Positions 7,525 to 14,317 of a stretch of 34,669 nucleotides of DNA are shown here, in pieces (the stretch's first letter is position 1; every line of letters begins with the position of its first letter). The notes beneath the pieces were generated by a model that was given only the letters and a program-made list of their open reading frames with translations, was not told the origin of the DNA and did not search any database. The translations under genes and the position numbers were made by a program. Source of the DNA: Actinomadura sp. 7K507 (GTDB lineage: Bacteria; Actinomycetota; Actinomycetes; Streptosporangiales; Streptosporangiaceae); the NCBI RefSeq assembly GCF_004348425.1, contig NZ_SMKK01000085.1, positions 1-34,669 on the forward strand, read 5' to 3'.

Positions 7525-8367
7525 TCAGACGTCCCAGAGGACGGCGCCGACGCCGCAGCGCCACTGCGGCACGCACACGTAGCAGAGGGGCGTGCAAGGC
7601 CGCTCGCCGATGGCGCCCATGACGACCTGCCACGACAGCAGCTCGGACGTCCCGCCCGCGCCGGCCTCCTCCATGCGCTCGAAGGTGACCTCGTCCAGGA
7701 TGCGGCCGTGGTCGCCCTCGGCCAGCAGGTCCATCCACCGGCGGTCGAACTTCTCGTCGATCTCCAGGTAGCGGGGGCCGCCGGGCTCGTGGCTGAGCCC
7801 GCCCGACCCCAGCAGCCCCACCCGCAGGTCCGCCGGGAGCCGGTCGCGGACCAGCGCGCCGAGCGACTCCCCGAACCGGTAGCAGGCCTTCTCGTCCGGA
7901 ACCGGCGGGACGGTGCAGTTCTGCAGGACCGGCACGATGCGCAGGTCCATGCCGGCGAGGCCAAGGAGCGCGACCGGCACCGAGACGTTGTCGTCGAAGC
8001 GCAGCTCGGGCGCGCGCCGGACGTCGAAGCCGTCCCCGATCAGCCCGCCGGCCAGTGCCTCGGCCACCTCCGGGTCGCCGGGCACGCGGTACTCGTCCAG
8101 GTTCAGCCAGGGACGGAACCACTCGTCCGGGCCCACATGCTCGGCGGCGACCCCCACGGTGAAGTCGGGGCAGTCGTGCACCCGCGCGTTCAGCAGGTGA
8201 TCGTTGCCGATCACCAGCAGCACCTCGGCCTCCGACCCGGCCAGCTCGCGCCGCAGCCGGTCGTAGGCCTGGCTCACCTCCCGCCGGTCGTCCTCACCCG
8301 CCTTGCCGAACCACCCGGTCAGTCCGGGCGCATGGCTCGCCGCCGCCGCGAACACGATCTCCGCCAT
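7525..8367 (-). CDS. LigB-like catalytic subunit of a class III extradiol dioxygenase
   Basis: Predicted non-heme Fe(II) ring-cleavage dioxygenase acting on a catecholic acid. The 280-residue protein has family landmarks in order: an N-terminal ASHAPGL histidine motif (iron ligand), VIGNDHLLN (second histidine), and LGSGGLSHEPGGP around residue 190 with the active-site histidine, then EIDEKFDRRWMDLL, which is close to LigB. The start is the ATG at 8367, six bases after AGGGAG; an in-frame TTG two codons upstream is less likely. It has its own promoter (8424-8395) and is co-transcribed with the LigA-like gene. MhpB-type enzymes share the GSGGLSH motif but are longer and lack a LigA partner. 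Protocatechuate, gallate or a methylgallate are all possible substrates. Confidence 0.88.
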   Translation of the reverse strand: MAEIVFAAAASHAPGLTGWFGKAGEDDRREVSQAYDRLRRELAGSEAEVLLVIGNDHLLNARVHDCPDFTVGVAAEHVGPDEWFRPWLNLDEYRVPGDPEVAEALAGGLIGDGFDVRRAPELRFDDNVSVPVALLGLAGMDLRIVPVLQNCTVPPVPDEKACYRFGESLGALVRDRLPADLRVGLLGSGGLSHEPGGPRYLEIDEKFDRRWMDLLAEGDHGRILDEVTFERMEEAGAGGTSELLSWQVVMGAIGERPCTPLCYVCVPQWRCGVGAVLWDV

Positions 8368-8389
8368 CAGCAACTCCCTGAATTGATGA

Positions 8390-8456
8390 TAATGAACCTA
8401 GACATCTTCCGTGGAGGCGGTCAAGGGCCGCGACGAGGCAAAACTAATATTCATTA
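8390..8456. repeat. Inverted TTCATTA elements flanking the ligB-like promoter
   Basis: TTCATTA occurs on the plus strand at 8450-8456 and on the minus strand at 8396-8390, one on each side of the promoter at 8395-8424. The outer copy is part of a TAATATTCATTA half-palindrome. These AT-rich words stand out in GC-rich DNA and resemble MarR/GntR-type operator halves. The rest of the 325-bp gap (8368-8692) before the sigma-factor gene shows no other gene. Confidence 0.45.
8395..8424 (-). promoter_or_regulatory. SigA-type promoter of the LigB/LigA-like operon
   Basis: On the minus strand, -35 TTGACC (8424-8419) and -10 TAGGTT (8400-8395) are separated by 18 bp. Transcription would begin near 8388, about 20 bases before the ATG at 8367. 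Confidence 0.6.
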
Positions 8457-8692
8457 CTGTTAGAACGCCCATATGGCCTCCACCGCGCCCGATCGCCGGC
8501 CCGGCGGGGACGGCGGCGCGTCCCGGTCGGGCCTGGCCTGGACCTCATCCCCGGTTCACCCTGATTTTGCTGGTCGGCGGCGTAGGATGTGGCGCTGTAG
8601 GCGTTCTGTCGGTGGGTCCGCCTACGGTCGGGCACGACGGGCCGCAGGGGCGCCCGTCCCAGCGACGACGCCGAGTGAAGGTGACGACCAGC

Positions 8693-9664
8693 ATGCCGAA
8701 CAGCACCATGGAACAGGACTTCCAGAAGCTCGCCGATCCCTACCGGCGGGAGCTGCTGGCGCACTGCTACCGGATGCTCGGCTCCATCCACGACGCCGAG
8801 GACCTGGTGCAGGAGACCTACCTGCGGGCCTGGCGCTCGTACGAGAACTTCGAAGGGCGCTCCTCGCTGCGGACGTGGCTGTACCGCATCGCCACCAACG
8901 TGTGCCTGACGGCGATCGACCAGCGCGGCAACCGGCCGATGCCGTCCGGGCTGGGCGCGCCGAGCGACGAGCCGGAGCGGCCCGTCGTCGCCTCGCCCGA
9001 GGTGCCGTGGCTGGAGCCCGCCCCCGACGCCGTGCTCGGCGCGGACGCCGCCGACCCCGCCACGATCGTCGCGGCGCGGGAGAGCACCCGCCTCGCGTTC
9101 GTCGCGGCGCTGCAGCATCTGCCCGCCAAGCAGCGGGTCGTGCTGATCCTGCGGGACGTCCTGAAGTGGCGGGCCGCGGAGGTCGCCGAGCTGCTGGACA
9201 CCTCGACCGCCGCGGTCAACAGCGCGCTGCAGCGGGCGCGGGCGCAGCTGGAGGAGAACGGCCCGCTGCGGGACGAGCTGGTCGAGCCGACCGACCCGGA
9301 CCAGCGAGACCTCCTCGAAAGCTACGCGAAGGCGTTCGAGGACGCCGACATCGCCGGGCTCATCGACCTGTTCAAGAAGGACATCGTCTGGGAGATGCCG
9401 CCGTTCCCCGAGTGGTTCGTCGGAGCGGAAGTGGTCGTGCGGCTCGTCATCGCCCAGTGCGGCCCCGCCCCGGGCGACATCCGGATGGTCCCGGCGTCCG
9501 CCAACGGGCAGCCCGCCTTCGGCATGTACATGCGGGACGAGGAGGGCGTTCACCGGCCGTACCACCTCCAGGTGCTGAGCATCACCGGCGACGGCGTCGC
9601 GCACGTCTCGGTGTTCTTCGACACCACCCTGTTCCCGGTGTTCGGGCTGGCCGAGCGCCTCTGA
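8693..9664 (+). CDS. ECF sigma factor with C-terminal SnoaL-like domain (SigG/SigX5-type)
   Basis: Extracytoplasmic-function sigma factor of about 323 residues. Region 2 is in the N-terminal part (PYRRELLAHCYRMLGSIHDA then EDLVQETYLRAWRSYENF, and WLYRIATNVCLTAID). A Pro-rich linker follows. Region 4 is LQHLPAKQRVVLILRD with the helix-turn-helix AAEVAELLDTSTAAVNSAL. The last 110 residues (DLLESYAKAFEDADIAGLID onwards, with MPPFPEWFVG) form a SnoaL/NTF2-like domain, which in related ECF groups controls activity without a separate anti-sigma factor. I chose the ATG at 8693 because an AAGG lies about 10 bp upstream; the GTG codons at 8675 and 8681 and the ATG at 8708 are alternatives. It sits between the lig-like and pca genes, but its targets are unknown. 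Confidence 0.9.
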   Translation: MPNSTMEQDFQKLADPYRRELLAHCYRMLGSIHDAEDLVQETYLRAWRSYENFEGRSSLRTWLYRIATNVCLTAIDQRGNRPMPSGLGAPSDEPERPVVASPEVPWLEPAPDAVLGADAADPATIVAARESTRLAFVAALQHLPAKQRVVLILRDVLKWRAAEVAELLDTSTAAVNSALQRARAQLEENGPLRDELVEPTDPDQRDLLESYAKAFEDADIAGLIDLFKKDIVWEMPPFPEWFVGAEVVVRLVIAQCGPAPGDIRMVPASANGQPAFGMYMRDEEGVHRPYHLQVLSITGDGVAHVSVFFDTTLFPVFGLAERL

Positions 9665-9678
9665 TCAGCCCCCTGTCC

Positions 9679-9693
9679 TTCCGCTCTGCGGAA
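9679..9693. promoter_or_regulatory. Candidate PcaR operator upstream of pcaH
   Basis: A perfect inverted repeat, TTCCG-CTCTG-CGGAA, lies 15 bp after the sigma-factor stop and about 150 bp before pcaH. The same TTCCG-N5-CGGAA palindrome occurs upstream of pobA at 14236-14250. The shape is like IclR-family sites, and an IclR-type regulator is encoded in the cluster. Confidence 0.6.
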
Positions 9694-9778
9694 ACCCGGA
9701 TGTGCCCCGGCCGGCGTGTGCTGCGATGGTGGTCGGCGGCGGCGCGGGTCCCGTCCGCCGAGTGGGAATGGGAGGCAC

Positions 9779-9844
9779 ATGGACACCGATCGAGCGACTC
9801 ACCGCGCGGCCGTGCGCGCCGGGGCAGAAGGGACCAGCGCATGA
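9779..9844 (+). CDS. Possible 21-codon leader peptide overlapping the pcaH start
   Basis: ATG at 9779 follows GGGAGG with a 3-nt gap and opens a 21-codon frame (begins MDTDRATHRAAVRA) whose TGA at 9842-9844 overlaps the pcaH ATG as ATGA. The layout would couple its translation to pcaH. The Shine-Dalgarno gap is short, pcaH has its own AGAAGGGA site, and the peptide resembles nothing I recognise, so this is tentative. Confidence 0.25.
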   Translation: MDTDRATHRAAVRAGAEGTSA

Positions 9845-10506
9845 CGCACCCCCCGTACCTGTCCCCGGGCTACAAGAGCACCGTGCTCCGCGCCCCCGCG
9901 CAGGAACCGATCATGCCGAAGCTCGGCCCGGACAGCGTCGAGCTGACCTCCCCGGTCTTCGGTCACCAGGAGCTCGGCCGGCTGGAGGAGGACCTCACCC
10001 TCCAGCATCGCGGCGAGCCGCTCGGTGAGCGGATCGTCGTCACCGGCCGGGTGCTCGACGGCTCCGGCCGCCCGGTGCGGGGCGCGCTCGTCGAGGTCTG
10101 GCAGGCGAACGCGGCGGGCCGCTACGCCCACCTCGGCGACGTCCACCCGGCGCCGCTCGACCCGAACTTCACCGGCGCCGGGCGGTGCCTCACCGACGAC
10201 GACGGCCGCTACCGGTTCATCACGATCAAGCCGGGCGCGTACCCGTGGCGCAACCATCACAACGCCTGGCGGCCCGCGCACATCCACTTCTCGGTGTTCG
10301 GGACGGCGTTCACCCAGCGGCTCATCACCCAGATGTACTTCCCGGGCGACCCGCTGTTCGCCTACGACCCGATCTTCCAGTCGATCCCCGGCGAGCGGGA
10401 CCGCGAGAAGCTGATCTGCCGGTTCGACCTGGACACCACCGAGCCGGAGTGGGCGCTCGGCTACCAGTGGGACATCGTCCTCGGCGACACCCCGATGGAG
10501 GCCTGA
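9841..10506 (+). CDS. pcaH: Protocatechuate 3,4-dioxygenase beta subunit
   Basis: Iron-bearing subunit of the intradiol dioxygenase that opens protocatechuate between C3 and C4 to 3-carboxy-cis,cis-muconate. It has 221 residues and starts at ATG after AGAAGGGA. The four Fe(III) ligands are visible with the spacing of the Pseudomonas enzyme: Tyr95 (GRYAH), Tyr134 (GAYPW), His147 and His149 (RPAHIHF). The N-terminal arm and the QMYFPGDPLF segment are also characteristic. Its stop overlaps the pcaG start by one base (TGATG), so the two subunits are made in balance. First gene of the pcaHGBDC operon; a candidate IclR-type operator lies upstream. Confidence 0.97.
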   Translation: MTHPPYLSPGYKSTVLRAPAQEPIMPKLGPDSVELTSPVFGHQELGRLEEDLTLQHRGEPLGERIVVTGRVLDGSGRPVRGALVEVWQANAAGRYAHLGDVHPAPLDPNFTGAGRCLTDDDGRYRFITIKPGAYPWRNHHNAWRPAHIHFSVFGTAFTQRLITQMYFPGDPLFAYDPIFQSIPGERDREKLICRFDLDTTEPEWALGYQWDIVLGDTPMEA

Positions 10507-11042
10507 TGACCACGCCGTCCCAGACAGTCGGCCCCTTCTTCGGCTACGCGCTGCCGTACGAGACCGGCCCGCTGGTCGTGCCGGGCTGGCGGCCGGACGC
10601 GATCGACGTGCGCGGGCGGGTCCTGGACGGCGCGGGCGAGCCGGTCCCGGACGCGCTGCTGGAGATCTGGCAGGCGGACGAGACGGGCGAGATCCCGCGG
10701 CGGCCCGGCGGCATCGTCCGGGAGGGGCACGACTTCTCCGGATTCGGCCGCTGCGACACGGACGCGGCCGGGGCCTACAGGTTCACCACCGTCAAGCCCG
10801 GCGCGACCGGCGACGGCGCTCCCTACATCGCCGTCCTGGTCTTCGCGCGGGGCCTGCTCAAGCCCGTCTTCACCCGGCTGTACTTCCCGGAGGACGAGTC
10901 CGCCCACGAGGCCGACCCGCTCCTGTCCGCCGTACCGGCCGAGCGGCGCGCGACCCTGATCGCCGAGCGCGAGGGGGAGCGGCGGTACCGGTTCGACGTA
11001 CACCTGCAAGGGGAGCGGGAGACGGTGTTCCTTGGTTTCTGA
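10506..11042 (+). CDS. pcaG: Protocatechuate 3,4-dioxygenase alpha subunit
   Basis: Non-iron alpha subunit of the intradiol dioxygenase, 178 residues, which with PcaH forms the alpha-beta protomer and part of the substrate pocket. The N-terminus TPSQTVGPFFGYALPY is the usual PcaG opening. The beta-sandwich strands DVRGRVLDGAGEPVPDALLE and LYFPEDESAHEADPLL follow. The tyrosines and histidines that bind iron in PcaH are not conserved, as expected. The start overlaps the pcaH stop (TGATG), and the 3' end overlaps the pcaB start by 11 bp. Confidence 0.96.
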   Translation: MTTPSQTVGPFFGYALPYETGPLVVPGWRPDAIDVRGRVLDGAGEPVPDALLEIWQADETGEIPRRPGGIVREGHDFSGFGRCDTDAAGAYRFTTVKPGATGDGAPYIAVLVFARGLLKPVFTRLYFPEDESAHEADPLLSAVPAERRATLIAEREGERRYRFDVHLQGERETVFLGF

Positions 11043-12228
11043 CGAACCCGGCCCGCCGCCCGGCGCCGTATCACTCGACGCGGGGCTGCTGTCCCCCGTC
11101 CGCGCGGGGACGGCGGCCGAGGCCGCGACGGGCGACGCGGCCTACCTGGCGGCGATGCTCGACGCCGAGGCGGCGCTCGCCCGTGCCCAGGCCCGCCTCG
11201 GGATCATCCCCGGGGACGCGGCCGAGGCGATCGGCGCCGCCGCCGACGCGGGCCGGTTCGACCTGGTGGACGTGGCCCGCCGGGCGCGCGGCTCCGGCAA
11301 CCCCGTCGTGCCGCTGGTCGCCGACCTTCGGGCGCTCGCGGGGACGGCCGGCGAGCACGTCCACCTGGGGGCCACCAGCCAGGACATCGCCGACACCGGC
11401 GCCATGCTCGTCGCGGCCCGCGCCAGGCGCGTCGTCCTCGCCCACCTGGACCGGGCACTGGACGCGCTGGCCGGGCTCGCGGCGCGGTACCGCGACACCC
11501 CGATGGCGGCCCGCACGCTGGGGCGGCAGGCGCTGCCGACGACGTTCGGCGCGAAGGCCGCGAACTGGCTGATGGGGTGCCTGGAGGCCCGCGCGCGGCT
11601 GGCCGCGGTGCCGCTGCCGGTGCAGCTCGGCGGCCCCGCCGGGACGCTGGACGCCTTCGGGGACCGGGCACTCGACGTCGTCGCGGCGTTCGCGGCGGAG
11701 ACGGGGCTGGCCAGGCCCGTCCTGCCGTGGCACACCCGCCGCACCCCGGTCGCGGAGCTGGGCGCGGCGCTGGCGCTGACCGCCGGGGCGCTCGGCAAGA
11801 TCGCGACCGATGTGTGGCTGCTGTCGCAGAGCGAGGTCGGCGAGGTCGCCGAGGCCGCGGGGGCCGGCCGGGGCGGCTCGTCGTCGATGCCGCACAAGCG
11901 CAACCCGGCGCTGTCCGCCCTGGTCCGCTCGGCCGCGCTGCAGGTGCCCGCGCAGGCTCAGGTGCTGCTCGCCGCCCAGGCCGCGCCGCACGAGCGGGCG
12001 GCGGGGGAGTGGCACGCCGAGTGGCAGCCGCTGCGCGAGTGCCTGCGGCTGACCGGCGGCGCCGCCGAGACCGCCGCCGACCTGCTCGACGGCCTGGAGG
12101 TGTCGGCGGAGCTGATGCGGGCCGACCTCGACGATCTGCTGGACGTCCTCGGCGGCGATCCGGGTCCCGGCGCCGCCGCCGTCCTCGTCGGCGAAGCCCT
12201 CGACGCCTACCGGAGGAGCCGCGCGTGA
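11032..12228 (+). CDS. pcaB: 3-carboxy-cis,cis-muconate cycloisomerase
   Basis: Class II fumarase/aspartase-superfamily enzyme that lactonises 3-carboxy-cis,cis-muconate to 4-carboxymuconolactone. The 398-residue protein carries the three conserved regions: the HLGATSQDIADTGAM segment near residue 112, the middle helices, and the superfamily signature GGSSSMPHKRNPALS near residue 284. The start is a TTG at 11032, inside the end of pcaG, as no ATG occurs before the conserved sequence. GGGAG lies about 11 bp upstream, so initiation is probably coupled to pcaG translation. The gene is a little shorter than the Pseudomonas form (about 450 residues), as is common in actinobacteria. Overlaps pcaD by 4 bp. 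Confidence 0.95.
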   Translation: MVSDEPGPPPGAVSLDAGLLSPVRAGTAAEAATGDAAYLAAMLDAEAALARAQARLGIIPGDAAEAIGAAADAGRFDLVDVARRARGSGNPVVPLVADLRALAGTAGEHVHLGATSQDIADTGAMLVAARARRVVLAHLDRALDALAGLAARYRDTPMAARTLGRQALPTTFGAKAANWLMGCLEARARLAAVPLPVQLGGPAGTLDAFGDRALDVVAAFAAETGLARPVLPWHTRRTPVAELGAALALTAGALGKIATDVWLLSQSEVGEVAEAAGAGRGGSSSMPHKRNPALSALVRSAALQVPAQAQVLLAAQAAPHERAAGEWHAEWQPLRECLRLTGGAAETAADLLDGLEVSAELMRADLDDLLDVLGGDPGPGAAAVLVGEALDAYRRSRA

Positions 12229-13016
12229 CCGAGTCGCCGGTACCGGCGGGGACACCGCCGCACCACCGCCTGGACGGCCCGGTGGACGCGCCCGTCGTCG
12301 TCCTCGGCCCGTCCCTCGGCACGTCCATGGACCTGTGGCTGCCGCAGCTGCCCGCGCTGGCCCGCGCCTGGCGGGTCCTGCGCTACGACCTGCCCGGCCA
12401 CGGCGGTGCGCCGCCCCCCGGCGGCCCTTTCACCGTCGAGGACCTCGCGGACGGGGTGGTCCGCCTGCTGGACGGCCTCGGCATCGGCCGGGCCGCCTAC
12501 GCGGGGGTGTCGCTCGGCGGCGCCGTCGGGATCGCGCTCGCCCTCCGCGCGCCGGAACGTCTCGGCAGCCTCGTCCTGTGCTGCACGTCCCCCCGGTTCG
12601 GCGACCCGGAGCCCTGGCACGGGCGGGCGGGCCTCGTCCGCCGCGAGGGCACCGGCCCGGTGGCCGAGACCGCGGCGGGGCGCTGGTTCACCCCGGAGTT
12701 CACCGGCGCGGAACCGTACGCGGCGATGCTCCGCGCGACCCATCCCGCCGGCTACGCGGGGTGCTGCGACGCGCTGGCGCGGTTCGACGCCACCGGCAGG
12801 CTCGGCGAGATCACCGCGCCGACCCTGGTGATCGCGGGGGCACAGGACGCGCCGACGCCGCCCGAAGGCCACGCCGACCGGCTGGCGGCGGGCATCCCGG
12901 ACGCGAGCCTGACCGTCGTCGAAGGCGCCGGGCACCTGGCGAACGCCGAGCGGCCGGAACCGGTCACGGACGCGATCACCGCGCACCTGCACCGCACGTG
13001 GAAGGGGACCGCATGA
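12225..13016 (+). CDS. pcaD: 3-oxoadipate enol-lactonase
   Basis: Alpha/beta hydrolase that opens 3-oxoadipate enol-lactone to 3-oxoadipate. The 263-residue protein starts at GTG overlapping the pcaB stop (GTGA), seven bases after GGAGGA. The catalytic triad can be read as Ser96 in GVSLGG, Asp208 in GAQDAPTP and His237 in GAGHLAN, with the oxyanion-hole region near LGPSLGTSMDLW. In many actinomycetes the lactonase is fused to the decarboxylase as PcaL. Here it is separate from pcaC but still overlaps it by 4 bp (ATGA), an unfused state of the same pair. Confidence 0.95.
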   Translation: MTESPVPAGTPPHHRLDGPVDAPVVVLGPSLGTSMDLWLPQLPALARAWRVLRYDLPGHGGAPPPGGPFTVEDLADGVVRLLDGLGIGRAAYAGVSLGGAVGIALALRAPERLGSLVLCCTSPRFGDPEPWHGRAGLVRREGTGPVAETAAGRWFTPEFTGAEPYAAMLRATHPAGYAGCCDALARFDATGRLGEITAPTLVIAGAQDAPTPPEGHADRLAAGIPDASLTVVEGAGHLANAERPEPVTDAITAHLHRTWKGTA

Positions 13017-13420
13017 GCGAGGAGTCCGGGACGGGCGGGCGGATGACCGACGCCGGGCGGCACGAGCAGGGCATGAGGACGCGGCGGGAGGTCCTCGGCG
13101 ACGCCCATGTCGACCGGGCCGAGGCCCGCAAGGACGGCTTCACCGCCGACTTCCAGGACATGATCACGCGGTACGCGTGGGGCGAGATCTGGAGCCGGCC
13201 CGGCCTGGACCGCCGGACCCGCAGCTGCGTCACGCTGACCGCCATGGTCGCCGGCGGCCATCTGGACGAGCTGGCCATGCACGTGCGGGCCGCGCTCCGC
13301 AACGGGCTGACGCACGACGAGATCAAGGAGGTGCTCCTGCAGACGGCGATCTATTGTGGAGTGCCCGCCGCGAACTCGGCTTTCGCCGTCGCCCAGCGGG
13401 TACTCACCGAGCAGGAGTGA
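13013..13420 (+). CDS. pcaC: 4-carboxymuconolactone decarboxylase
   Basis: Small helical CMD-family decarboxylase that converts 4-carboxymuconolactone to 3-oxoadipate enol-lactone. The protein has 135 residues. The core has GMRTRREVLGDAHVDRA, TADFQDMITRYAWGEIWSR, the RTRSCVTLTAMVAGG helix and LLQTAIYCGVPAANSAF, all typical of PcaC. The ATG overlaps the pcaD stop as ATGA. The reaction precedes that of PcaD in the pathway although the gene follows it. The operon's regulator starts 30 bp downstream. Confidence 0.96.
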   Translation: MSEESGTGGRMTDAGRHEQGMRTRREVLGDAHVDRAEARKDGFTADFQDMITRYAWGEIWSRPGLDRRTRSCVTLTAMVAGGHLDELAMHVRAALRNGLTHDEIKEVLLQTAIYCGVPAANSAFAVAQRVLTEQE

Positions 13421-13450
13421 CGGGCGCGAGCCCGGTGGCGGGAGGAGCCG

Positions 13451-14263
13451 GTGCCAGGCGACAGGGGCGAGCGCCCGCGGCCGGTCAGCGTGGCGGGCAA
13501 GGTCATGGCCATCCTGAACGCGTTCGCGCAGGGCGGCGTCCGCCTCAACCTGAGCGAGATCTGCCGCCGCGCCGGGCTCCCGCTGGCCACCGGCCACCGC
13601 CTCGTCGGCGAACTGGCCGACGGCGGGTTCCTGGAGCGGGTGCCGGACGGCACGTACCGCATCGGGACCCGGCTGTGGCGGATCGGCAGCCAGGCGCCGG
13701 CGGTCATGGGCCTGCGCGAGCTGGCGCTCCCGCACATGGAGGACCTGTACGAGGCGACGCACGACAACGTGCAGCTCGGCGTGCTGCGCGACGACCACGT
13801 CCTGATCGTCGAGCGGCTGCGCGGGACGCGGTCGGTGCCGGTCGTGACCCAGGTCGGCGGGATGCTGCCGCTGCACACCACCGGTGTCGGCCAGGTGCTG
13901 CTGGCCTACGCCGCGCCGGAGATCCGGGAGAAGGTCCTGGGCGGTGAGCTGGCCCGGCACGCGGTGCGCTCCATCACCGACCCGGCGGAGCTGCGGCGCC
14001 GCGTCGAGCGCGTCCGCCGCACCGGCTACGCGCTGACCCGCGACGAGATGACGCTGGGCGCCTCGTCCGTCGGCGCGCCCGTGCGGGACGGCGCGGGAGA
14101 CGTGGTCGCGGCGATGTCGCTGGTGTCCGGCACGCGCGGCGCGGATCCGCGGCGGCTGCTGCCGCCGCTGACCACGGCGGTGCGCGCCCTGTCCCGCGAC
14201 GTGGCCGCCCACTGGAGCGGACATCCGGACACTTTTTCCGCTGAACGGAACACCGGCGCCTGA
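13451..14263 (+). CDS. IclR-family transcriptional regulator of the pca/pob genes
   Basis: Predicted 270-residue regulator with an N-terminal winged helix-turn-helix (residues about 14-75; LSEICRRAGLPLATGHRLVG is the recognition region) and a C-terminal IclR effector domain (GLRELALPHMEDLYEATHDN, HTTGVGQVLLAY, and SSVGAPVRDGAGDVVAAMSL). It starts at GTG after GGAGGAG. Placement at the end of the pca operon and just before pobA suggests it senses protocatechuate, 3-oxoadipate or 4-hydroxybenzoate, like PcaR/PcaU/PobR proteins of this family. The palindromes at 9679 and 14236 are candidate binding sites; the second lies inside its own 3' end. PcaR or PobR would be equally fair names, so I give no symbol. 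Confidence 0.9.
   Translation: MPGDRGERPRPVSVAGKVMAILNAFAQGGVRLNLSEICRRAGLPLATGHRLVGELADGGFLERVPDGTYRIGTRLWRIGSQAPAVMGLRELALPHMEDLYEATHDNVQLGVLRDDHVLIVERLRGTRSVPVVTQVGGMLPLHTTGVGQVLLAYAAPEIREKVLGGELARHAVRSITDPAELRRRVERVRRTGYALTRDEMTLGASSVGAPVRDGAGDVVAAMSLVSGTRGADPRRLLPPLTTAVRALSRDVAAHWSGHPDTFSAERNTGA
14236..14250. promoter_or_regulatory. Candidate IclR-type operator upstream of pobA
   Basis: A perfect inverted repeat, TTCCG-CTGAA-CGGAA, is located within the last codons of the regulator gene and 67 bp before pobA. It shares TTCCGCT and CGGAA with the palindrome before pcaH (9679-9693), a match unlikely by chance at both expected promoters. Confidence 0.6.
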
Positions 14264-14317
14264 ACCTGCGGTGATGCGCGCGAGTATCGCCGGGGCAACC
14301 GACGACGAGGAGGCTGG

